Shown here one piece after another: positions 18,823-26,201 of a stretch of DNA of 64,000 nt. Below the pieces are notes generated by a model. That model was not told where the DNA came from. It did no database searches and saw only the letters and a list, made by a program, of their open reading frames with translations. Both the position numbers and the translations under genes were made by a program. This DNA comes from Streptomyces sp. Ru62 (GTDB lineage: Bacteria > Actinomycetota > Actinomycetes > Streptomycetales > Streptomycetaceae): contig NZ_PQSU01000001.1 of NCBI RefSeq assembly GCF_002920615.1, forward strand, positions 248,001 through 312,000, in the 5' to 3' direction. How positions within the stretch are numbered: position 1 is the stretch's first letter; the number at the start of each line of letters is the position of its first letter.

Positions 18823-19386
18823 GTGGCTGCCCGACTGCCCTCGTGGGCCTGGGTCACCGGTCTGACGGCGGGGGCGACCGCTGCCGTCGTCGCCCTCGCC
18901 GTGCAGGCGAACCACGGGCCGCATCCCACGGCCGCCGTGACCAGGCCCACCGCGTCGGCGTCCGCGAGCCCCCACGCGTCCCTGACACCGAGGACGCCGT
19001 CCGCCCCCGCCCTGCCGGACGAGTCCGGCGAGGGCCGCCGGATCGTCTACTCGCTCGGCGAGAAGCGGGTCTGGCTGGTCGACGCGACCGGCAAGGCGGC
19101 CCGCACGTTCACGGTGTGGCCGGGCACGGTGAGCCCGCAGCCCGGCCGCTACTCGATCACCCTGCGCACCCAGTCCCTCAAGGGCTCGGACGGCGTGCAG
19201 ATCGAGCACATCATGTACTTCACCAAGGTGTCCGATGTGAACATAGCCTTCTCCAACGCCCTGGACGGCTCCTCGCCCCCGCCCGCGAACGGCCAGAAAC
19301 TGGGCGGCATCCGCCTCCACAAGGAGGACGGAGCCGCCCTGTGGGCCTTCGGCGACCAGGGCACCCGGGTCACGGTGGTCAAGTAG
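18823..19386 (+). CDS. L,D-transpeptidase-like (YkuD-fold) protein lacking the catalytic Cys
   Basis: The ~187-aa protein has an N-terminal membrane anchor or signal (WAWVTGLTAGATAAVVALAV), a Thr/Ser/Pro-rich linker, and a C-terminal domain reading like an L,D-transpeptidase: IVYSLGEKRVWLVDATGKAARTFTV, then GKxxPGRYSI-like strands, ending GGIRLHKEDGAALWAF. In active enzymes that last block is HGC-I/V-R; here the Cys position is Gly and the His is absent. It is therefore probably a non-catalytic, cell-wall-facing homolog. GTG at 18823 has GGAGG 11 nt upstream; an in-frame ATG at 18814 lies only 2 nt from GGAGG. The gene ends convergently, overlapping its neighbour by 8 bp. Confidence 0.72.
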   Translation: MAARLPSWAWVTGLTAGATAAVVALAVQANHGPHPTAAVTRPTASASASPHASLTPRTPSAPALPDESGEGRRIVYSLGEKRVWLVDATGKAARTFTVWPGTVSPQPGRYSITLRTQSLKGSDGVQIEHIMYFTKVSDVNIAFSNALDGSSPPPANGQKLGGIRLHKEDGAALWAFGDQGTRVTVVK

Positions 19387-20389
19387 CGTCCCCGCGGGAC
19401 CACTCGGAAGCGGGGGTCGACGTGGTGCGGTCCGGCGGAACCGGGGTCGCGGTCGCCGTCGGCAGATCCTCTTCCGGCCGGTGCGCACCGGTCCACTCCG
19501 TGGCGCCGTCGACCCGTACGTCCGCCAGGCCGGCCCCGGCGAGTTCCGCTCCGGTCACATCCGCTCCCCTCAGGTCCGCCTCCGTCAGGTCCGCCTCCCG
19601 CAGGTCCGTCTTGTAGAGGTTCGCCCGGGACAGGTCGGCACCGCGGAGGTTCGTCCGCCTCAGCGCGGCACCCCGCAGGTCCGCGCCGGACAGCTTCGTG
19701 CCTCCCAGGTCACCGCGCGAGAACACCGCGTCGGCGAGCAGCGCACCGCTCAGATCGGCGCCTTTGAGATCGACGTCGGCGAGCTGGACGCCCCGCAGAT
19801 CGATGGCCCGGTCCCCGTCGTGCGCGGCATCGCGCTGGCCGAGCACGGAGAGCGCCGCCTGGATGTCCGGTGCCTTCTGCGCCGAGGTCACCTTCTTGGC
19901 CGCGTGGGTGCGGATGTACTGGGACAGGTCGTCGATCACCGCCGGCTGCTTCCGCGGCGAGTCCTCCATGATGCCCTGCAAGGAGAAGATCGCCCCCCTG
20001 CGGATGTTGACGGAGTCGTCGTCCAGCCGCTCGATCGCCTTGTCGTACCGGTCCGCGATCTGCCCCTGCTCCGAGATGGTCAGCTCCTCGGACACCTGCG
20101 TGACGGACACCCAGGTGAAGACCAGGGTGGCGACCGCTGTCAGCCCGGGGAGCAGCGTCGCGAGGAGCCCCGCCCGCTGACCCCAGCCCTCCGGGCCGGC
20201 CGCCGGACCGGTCCCCGCCCCCGCCGTTCCGCCGGTCCGCTCCGGGGCCCTGGGGCGGTACCCGGGGCGACGCGCGCCCAGCGGAGCCCGGGGCCGCTGC
20301 CCGGCCGCCCGGCCGGCCCGCGCCCGGCGCTCGGCGATCCGCCGCAGCTGTCCGCCCCGCGCCCCCGCCCGGGGTGTGCCCCGCGTCAT
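19379..20389 (-). CDS. Membrane-anchored pentapeptide-repeat protein
   Basis: This 336-aa protein has a very basic N-terminus, one strong membrane segment (LLATLLPGLTAVATLVFTWVSV, residues ~72-93), and a helical stretch (QIADRYDKAIERLDDDSVNIRRGAIFSLQGI) typical of proteins annotated as pentapeptide-repeat membrane proteins. About 20 pentapeptide repeats of the A(D/N)Lxx type follow (residues ~190-300), which form a right-handed quadrilateral beta-helix. The tail is Pro/Thr-rich. Its ATG overlaps the stop of the DUF2165 gene by 4 bp (ATGA), indicating translational coupling. The biochemical role is unknown. Confidence 0.88.
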   Translation of the reverse strand: MTRGTPRAGARGGQLRRIAERRARAGRAAGQRPRAPLGARRPGYRPRAPERTGGTAGAGTGPAAGPEGWGQRAGLLATLLPGLTAVATLVFTWVSVTQVSEELTISEQGQIADRYDKAIERLDDDSVNIRRGAIFSLQGIMEDSPRKQPAVIDDLSQYIRTHAAKKVTSAQKAPDIQAALSVLGQRDAAHDGDRAIDLRGVQLADVDLKGADLSGALLADAVFSRGDLGGTKLSGADLRGAALRRTNLRGADLSRANLYKTDLREADLTEADLRGADVTGAELAGAGLADVRVDGATEWTGAHRPEEDLPTATATPVPPDRTTSTPASEWSRGDAT

Positions 20390-20898
20390 GCGGAGTCGGC
20401 CCGCCGGACCGGTCCCGGCAGCAGGTTGACGATCAACGCGACGCCGCTGAGCAGGAACACGCGGGTCGCCGCGTCCAGGCCGTTCCACGTCTTCGACTGC
20501 CACATCGCGAACCACTCGCCGCCGATCGCGATGAACCCGGCGCCGAAGAGCAGCAGGAGCATCAGCAGACCGTAGGTGGACCAGCGCCGGGCGAGGTCGT
20601 CCCTCCGCCGCGCCCACAGATACGTCCCCCGGATCAGCAGCAGGGCCGCCACGCTCTCCCACACGATGATGAGGACGTACGCGGTGTCCTCAAGTGCCGT
20701 ACTGGTGACGGCCCGCCACATCAGGTCGTCGTCCTTGAACGTCGTGTCCATCGCCAGTACGTGCCGTACGAACTGCTGGTTGGTCCCGAAGTCCGTGATG
20801 TTCCCGAGCGCGACGAGGGCGATGTAGAGGGCGAGTATGCCGGTGAGCACACCGGCGGCGAGTCTGAGGCCGGTGTGATGGGTGGGGGTGGTGGTCAT
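20386..20898 (-). CDS. DUF2165 family membrane protein
   Basis: The 170-aa protein has about four membrane segments: LRLAAGVLTGILALYIALVALGNI, AYVLIIVWESVAALLLIRGTYLW, YGLLMLLLLFGAGFIAIGGEWFAMW and VFLLSGVALIVNLL. The central motif NITDFGTNQQFVRHVLAMDTTF is characteristic of DUF2165, a small integral-membrane family of unknown function. It is the first gene of a two-gene operon with the pentapeptide-repeat protein. The shared membrane localisation suggests the two products act together, but this is inference. Confidence 0.88.
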   Translation of the reverse strand: MTTTPTHHTGLRLAAGVLTGILALYIALVALGNITDFGTNQQFVRHVLAMDTTFKDDDLMWRAVTSTALEDTAYVLIIVWESVAALLLIRGTYLWARRRDDLARRWSTYGLLMLLLLFGAGFIAIGGEWFAMWQSKTWNGLDAATRVFLLSGVALIVNLLPGPVRRADSA

Positions 20899-21036
20899 GG
20901 CTGGATTCTTCCCGGTGGCCGCCCCGGTCCGCCGTACGCATTGCGCCAGAATCCGGCCGCGCGGCGCTGAACGGACCGTTCCCGGTCGATTACAGTGCTG
21001 GGCGTCGTACAGGCGGACGGTGCCAGGGGAGGTCTG

Positions 21037-22152
21037 GTGGGGGCGACAGCCGGTGCCGTCTGGGGGCGTGCCGAACAGCAGGACTTCCGGAGCCGGGTGC
21101 GGGGCACGCTGCTCGGGGCCGCGGTGGGCGACGCGCTGGGCGGGCCCGCCGATCCCCTGTCCCTCGCGGAGATCCGGGCCGCGTACGGCGGTGAGGGGCT
21201 GCTGGACCTGGCCTTCGGGCACGGGCGGCGCGGCACGGTCACCCATCACACCCAGCTGACCCTGTTCACCGTGGACGGGCTGATACGCGCCCAGGTGCGC
21301 CGCGACACCGGCGCCTGGCACCCGCCGACCGATCTGCACCGGGCCTATCTGCGCTGGGCGGCCACCCAGCGGGACTGGGGTCCCGACGAGCGCCGCAAGG
21401 ACGACGGCTGGCTGGCCCGCGAGGAGTGGCTGTATGCCCGCCGGGAGCCCACCCGCGCGCTGCTCATCGGGTTCGGCGACGACACCATGGGCACGCTGGA
21501 GTCCCCGAAGAACCCGGGGGAGCTGGGGCCCGAGGCGGTCGCCCGCTCGGCACCCTTCGGCCTCCTCGTCGGCTGGGAACCCCAACTGGTCGTCCAGCTG
21601 GCCGTGGAGTGCGCGGCCCAGACCCACGGCCACCCCATCGCCTACCTGTCGGCGGGCGCGTACGCCGTGATCGTGCACGCGCTGGCCCGCGGCGACAGCC
21701 TGGACGGCGCCGTGCAGCGGGCCCTCGCCCTGCTCGCCGTCCGCCCCGGCCACCAGCCGGTCTCCGACGCCCTCCAGCACGCCCTCGGCGCGGTACGGCA
21801 GGGGATGCCGACCCCGGCCCGGGTGGAGGAGCTGGCCGGCGACGGTACGGCGGACGGGCTGCTGGCCGCCTCCGTGTACTGCGCGCTGGTGGGGGAGGAC
21901 GTACGGCACGGGCTGTCCCTGGCGGTGAACCAGAGCGGCCCCTCCGCCGCGGCGGGCGCCCTCACCGGCGGCCTCCTCGGCGCCCTGCACGGCGAAACGG
22001 CCCTCCCGCCGGCCTGGCTGGCCGAACTGGAGGGCCGTCCCACGATCCTGGAACTGGCCGACGACTTCGCGATGGAGATGACCCAGGGCCCCGCTCTCCA
22101 CGGGCCGGCCGGTTCGTCACCGGGGTGGCTGGCCCGGTATCCGCGGGCGTGA
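21037..22152 (+). CDS. ADP-ribosylglycohydrolase (DraG/ARH) family protein
   Basis: The 371-aa protein begins with the diagnostic FRSRVRGTLLGAAVGDALGGPADPLS (residues ~17-42). It lacks a perfect first TDDT metal motif, which here reads THHTQLTLFTVDGL, and its C-terminal LALAVNQSGPSAAAGALTGGLLGALHG resembles the GGDxDTxGAxxGALxGA block with the two Asp replaced by Asn and Ser. Metal-dependent ADP-ribose hydrolysis may therefore be altered or lost. The GTG at 21037 was chosen because AGGGGAGG lies 4-11 nt upstream; the frame is open to 20995. It is monocistronic and divergent from the DUF2165 operon. Confidence 0.82.
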   Translation: MGATAGAVWGRAEQQDFRSRVRGTLLGAAVGDALGGPADPLSLAEIRAAYGGEGLLDLAFGHGRRGTVTHHTQLTLFTVDGLIRAQVRRDTGAWHPPTDLHRAYLRWAATQRDWGPDERRKDDGWLAREEWLYARREPTRALLIGFGDDTMGTLESPKNPGELGPEAVARSAPFGLLVGWEPQLVVQLAVECAAQTHGHPIAYLSAGAYAVIVHALARGDSLDGAVQRALALLAVRPGHQPVSDALQHALGAVRQGMPTPARVEELAGDGTADGLLAASVYCALVGEDVRHGLSLAVNQSGPSAAAGALTGGLLGALHGETALPPAWLAELEGRPTILELADDFAMEMTQGPALHGPAGSSPGWLARYPRA

Positions 22153-22248
22153 GCGCCGGGAGGGGGCGCGGGGCCGTGTCGGACATGCGGCTCCGCCGCG
22201 TGGGCGCGAGCGACCCGAGGGACCCGCGCCGAATCCCCGCGGCAACCC

Positions 22249-23814
22249 CTACGGCGCTCCGACCACGTCGTCCCCCGCACCCGCGGGGACCGGCACGGCC
22301 GCCGCGGCGCCGGCGTCCCCGTCCGTGTTGACCTTCTCGATGACGGCCAGGCGGGCCGGGGTGTCCTCCGGCTTGAGGTAGCCGATGAGGATGTACAGGA
22401 TCAGGGAGACCGCGAGCGGGATCGAGACCTGGTACTGGAGCGGGACGCCACCGTCGACGTTCCAGTTGATGGGGTAGTTGACCAGCCAGAAGGCCAGCAG
22501 ACCCGCCGCCCAGCTGGTGAGCGCCGCCGTCGGGCCGGAGCGGCGGAACGGGCGGAGCAGGCCGAGCATCATCGGGATCGCGATCGGGCCCATCAGACCG
22601 GCGACCCACTTGATGACGACGGTGATGATGTCCTTGAAAGTGGGGGAGTTGACCTGGGTCGCGACCGCCATGGACAGGCCGAGGAAGACGACCGTCGTGA
22701 CGCGGGCCGCGATCAGTCCCGACCGCTCGTTCCAGCCCCGTGCCCTGGCCGACAGCACCGGCGCCACGTCCCGGGTGAACACGGCGGCGATCGCGTTGGC
22801 GTCGGAGGAGCACATCGCCATGGTGTGGGAGAAGAACCCGACGATGACGAGGCCCAGCAGGCCGTGCGGCAGGAGCTGTTCGGTCATCAGGGCGTAGGAG
22901 TCGGAGCCGTCCGGCTTCTGCGCGTGGACCAGCAGCGGGGACATCCACATCGGGAAGAACAGCACCACCGGCCAGACCAGCCACAGCACCGCCGACAGCC
23001 GGGCCGAGCGCTCGGCCTCGTAGGCGCTGCCGGTGGCCATGTAGCGCTGGGCCTGGTTGAGCATGCCGCCGTTGTACTCGAAGAGCTTGATGAAGAGGAA
23101 CGCGAGGAGGAACACCGTGCCGTAGGGTCCGACCAGCGGCTTGCCGTGCCCGTGCAGGGCCGGCTCGTCCCAGGCGCCGAAGAAGCCGATGTTCTTGTCG
23201 TTCAGCTTCAGCACGACGGCCACGAACATCGCGATGCCGGCGAGCAACTGGATGACGAACTGGCCGAGTTCGGTCAGCGCGTCCGCCCACAGGCCGCCGA
23301 TCGTGCAGTAGACCGCGGTGATCGCGCCGGTGATGAGGATGCCCTGGTTCAGCGAGATACCGGTGAAGACGGACAGCAGGGTGGCGATGGCCGCCCACTT
23401 GGCGCCCACGTCCACGATCTTCAGCAGCATGCCGGACCAGGCGAGCGCCTGCTGCGTGGGCAGGTTGTAACGGTTCTTCAGGTACTCCAGCGGGGAGGCC
23501 ACATGGAGCCGGGAACGCAGTCGGTTGATGCGGGGCGCGAACAGCTTCGACCCGATGGCGATGCCGAGCGCGATGGGGAAGGACCAGGTGATGAAGGAGG
23601 TGACGCCGTAGGTGTAGGCGATGCCCGCGTACCCGGTGAACATCACGGCGCTGTAGCCCGACATGTGGTGCGAGATGCCGGAGAGCCACCAGGGCATCTT
23701 GCCGCCGGCCGTGAAGAAGTCGGAAACGTTGTCCACGCGCTTGTGCGACCAGACGCCGATCGCGACCATCACACCGAAGTAGCCGATGAGCACGGCCCAG
23801 TCGAGACTGTTCAT
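22249..23814 (-). CDS. Sodium:solute symporter (SSF) family transporter
   Basis: The 521-aa protein has about 13 hydrophobic segments and SSF landmarks: MNSLDWAVLIGYFGVMVAIG at the N-terminus, DFFTAGGKMPWWLSGISHHMSGYSAVMFTGYAGIAY (residues ~36-71) and the GGLWADALTELGQFVIQL sodium-solute signature near 180. The family couples Na+ entry to uptake of sugars, amino acids, sialic acid or carboxylates; the substrate is not predictable. The ATG at 23814 is preferred over one eight codons upstream because it gives the standard topology. No ABC or catabolic genes adjoin it to suggest a pathway. Confidence 0.92.
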   Translation of the reverse strand: MNSLDWAVLIGYFGVMVAIGVWSHKRVDNVSDFFTAGGKMPWWLSGISHHMSGYSAVMFTGYAGIAYTYGVTSFITWSFPIALGIAIGSKLFAPRINRLRSRLHVASPLEYLKNRYNLPTQQALAWSGMLLKIVDVGAKWAAIATLLSVFTGISLNQGILITGAITAVYCTIGGLWADALTELGQFVIQLLAGIAMFVAVVLKLNDKNIGFFGAWDEPALHGHGKPLVGPYGTVFLLAFLFIKLFEYNGGMLNQAQRYMATGSAYEAERSARLSAVLWLVWPVVLFFPMWMSPLLVHAQKPDGSDSYALMTEQLLPHGLLGLVIVGFFSHTMAMCSSDANAIAAVFTRDVAPVLSARARGWNERSGLIAARVTTVVFLGLSMAVATQVNSPTFKDIITVVIKWVAGLMGPIAIPMMLGLLRPFRRSGPTAALTSWAAGLLAFWLVNYPINWNVDGGVPLQYQVSIPLAVSLILYILIGYLKPEDTPARLAVIEKVNTDGDAGAAAAVPVPAGAGDDVVGAP

Positions 23815-24135
23815 GTGCCCGATCGTGGGTCCGCCCACGTGAACACGACAAGCAAGCGTAAGGTCAAGTCAGAGTAAAATTGTTCGGCTTGCTGATCTGT
23901 GTTCATCAGTGTGAACCGCCCGACGCGCGGGGAGAGTTGGGTCAGCGCATCAGCTCTCGCGCGTTGACCAGCAACGACTGCTCCGTGATCGCCCGCCTTC
24001 AGCGCCGGCCGCTACGAAGGCCGCATGAGGCACGTCTTCATGGCCACGGCGGGACTGGGCCGGGTGGAGCTGGTGGCGCCGTTCATCCCGGCGGCGCCGG
24101 GCACGGACACGTACGCCGATCGGCTCCGCCGACCG
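23815..24135. other. Intergenic region between two minus-strand membrane protein genes
   Basis: This 321-bp stretch should hold the symporter promoter (an AT-richer GTCAGAGTAAAATTG block at about 23868-23882). A short plus-strand frame from ATG 24025 (MRHVFMATAGLGRVEL) looks protein-like for about 40 codons, then merely runs antisense to the next gene. I do not annotate it as real. Confidence 0.4.
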
Positions 24136-25956
24136 TCAGGGCCTCTTCAGCTCGTCGGGGCACGGCGTGCCGCGCGGCAACTGGTACGGCGCGGCCAGCC
24201 GGTACGTGCCCGGCCTCGGCGCGAGCAGCGTGGTCCACTTGTCCCCGTCGACGTCCTCCGGCGTCGCCATCAGGCACGCCTTGACCTTGTCGTAGGACTG
24301 GCTCTTGCCGTGCTCGTCGACGATGCTCAGCCAGGGCGAGTACGGGATCCGGATCAGGATCCGCCCGGCCTTGCTCACCCGCAGCGTCATCTCGCCCTGC
24401 TCGGCCCGGTCCACCACCGCGTTCGGCTCGGCGAGCGGCGCCGGATCGGTCACCTTGAAGAGCTGCCAGTTCGCGTCGCCCCAGATCTGCTTCAGATACG
24501 GCATCCCGCGCCGCAGCAGCTGCCGCTCGCGCTCGCCGCCGTCACCGTCCGGGTTGTCCTTGGGCAGCACCACGTAGTGCACGGCCCACCGCTGGAGCCA
24601 CTCGTGGTAGTTCGCCGAGTTGAGCGTGTCGTCGTAGAAGAGCGGGTTGCGCTCCATGTCGGCCTGCCGGTTCCAGCCGCGGGCCAGGTTGACGTACGGC
24701 GCGAGCGCGGAGGCCTCGCGGTGCGAGCGGGCCGGGACCACCTCGACCCGGCCCTTCTCCGCGCCGACCTTCTGCAGCTCGTTGACCAGCGGGGCGAGCT
24801 CCCGCGCCCAGGAGGCGGCCGGGGTGGTGTGGATGATGTCGTCCACCGATTTGAAGCCGATCCAGCCGGCGAAGCCGAGGAAGGCCAGCACGGTCACGTA
24901 CCACTTGCGGGACTTCGGGACGGTGTACGGCAGGGCCGCGATCAGGGCCGCGCCCGCGAACATCATCGGCAGCCGCGAGATGTTGGACCCGATCTGCGAG
25001 CTGATCAGCCACACCAGGACCACGGCGACGCTGTAGACGGCGGCGGTCAGCCGGACCGTCACCCACTCCTTCGGCACCAGGAACAGGCACAGCAGGCCGT
25101 ACAACAGCGGCATGATCACCGAGCCGAACCCCATCGGCTGGGTGCCGGAGAACGGGAACAGCCAGGCCGACACCGCGACCACCGCCGCCGGCGCCAGCCC
25201 CAGCGCCCACGCGCCCGGCCGCCGCTTCTGCAGGAACAGGGCGACCGCGACCAGACCCACGAACAGTCCCGCGACCGGCGAGGCCATCGTGGCGAGCGCC
25301 GCCAGCGGGGCGGCGACCAGGGCCTTCGCCCAGCGTTTGAACCGCCACCGGTACGGCCAGCAGAACACCGCCGCGACCGCGCCGAGCGCGAACATCGTGC
25401 CGAGCCCGAAGGTCACCCGGCCGGAGATCGCGTTGCACAGGAACGCGAAGACGCCGGCGAGCGAGGCCCACAGCGGGTTCCTCACCGCCCGGCTGCGGAT
25501 CAGCACCATCGTCAGCAGGCCGGCCGAGACCGTCCCGGCGATCATCATCGTCGTCCGCACCCCGAGGACCGACATCAGATACGGCGACACCACGCTGTAC
25601 GACACCGGGTGCATGCCGCCGTACCAGGCGAGGTTGTACGCCGAGTCCGGGTGCCGGCCGACGAACTCCGCCCACGCGTCCTGCGCGGCGAGATCGCCAC
25701 CGCTGTTCGCGAACGTGAAGAACCAGATGATGTGCAGCACGCCCGAGAGCGCCGTCATCGACAGCGCGGGGTGCCGGAGCAGCCGCTGCCGGAGCGGTTC
25801 CAGGGCGGCGAGCAGCCGGGCGCGTCCGCCGGGGCGCACCCCGGCGTCGGGCCCGGCGACGCGCCGGGCCGGGTCAGTCGTGGACAGACGTATTCGCGGG
25901 CCGGATCCCGGGCCCGGATCCGCGTCGTCGGCGTGTGTCGGCTCCGCTGTGGCCAC
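24136..25956 (-). CDS. Polytopic membrane protein, GT-C-glycosyltransferase-like
   Basis: This 606-aa protein has a Pro/Asp-rich cytosolic N-terminus of ~60 residues, then 10-11 membrane helices from residue ~65 to ~390. A C-terminal extracytoplasmic domain of about 200 residues ends IVDEHGKSQSYDKVKACLMATPEDVD. The first loop between helices 1 and 2 contains AQDAWAEFVGRHPDSAYNLAWYGGMHPVSYS, acidic and aromatic as in GT-C transferases that use lipid-linked sugars. Databases often label such Streptomyces proteins only as membrane or MFS proteins. I am sure of the topology but not of the activity. Confidence 0.6.
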   Translation of the reverse strand: MATAEPTHADDADPGPGSGPRIRLSTTDPARRVAGPDAGVRPGGRARLLAALEPLRQRLLRHPALSMTALSGVLHIIWFFTFANSGGDLAAQDAWAEFVGRHPDSAYNLAWYGGMHPVSYSVVSPYLMSVLGVRTTMMIAGTVSAGLLTMVLIRSRAVRNPLWASLAGVFAFLCNAISGRVTFGLGTMFALGAVAAVFCWPYRWRFKRWAKALVAAPLAALATMASPVAGLFVGLVAVALFLQKRRPGAWALGLAPAAVVAVSAWLFPFSGTQPMGFGSVIMPLLYGLLCLFLVPKEWVTVRLTAAVYSVAVVLVWLISSQIGSNISRLPMMFAGAALIAALPYTVPKSRKWYVTVLAFLGFAGWIGFKSVDDIIHTTPAASWARELAPLVNELQKVGAEKGRVEVVPARSHREASALAPYVNLARGWNRQADMERNPLFYDDTLNSANYHEWLQRWAVHYVVLPKDNPDGDGGERERQLLRRGMPYLKQIWGDANWQLFKVTDPAPLAEPNAVVDRAEQGEMTLRVSKAGRILIRIPYSPWLSIVDEHGKSQSYDKVKACLMATPEDVDGDKWTTLLAPRPGTYRLAAPYQLPRGTPCPDELKRP

Positions 25957-26201
25957 CTGAAGGCACTCCCCGTGTCCCGTCTTCTGTTCTCGGCCGCTTC
26001 CCTCGGAGTACCCGGCCGCGTTCCGTCCAGTTCGCGGCCCTGTCCCGGGACCGGCGACCTGCCCCGATTCGTGACGCTAGCACGCACCCCGCCACAGGGC
26101 TCCCGGGTGGGGGCTCCATGACGGGGTGCGCGGGGGACGGGGACGGGCGGGCGGGGGCGTACGGCCGGGGTGGGCGGGGGCGCACGGCCGGCCCCGGCCG
26201 G

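Noticed and set aside
24025..24150. A short plus-strand peptide beginning MRHVFMATAGLGRVEL
   Set aside because: It looks protein-like for ~40 codons, but there is no stop at a sensible place, the frame runs antisense into the next gene, and no family is known.
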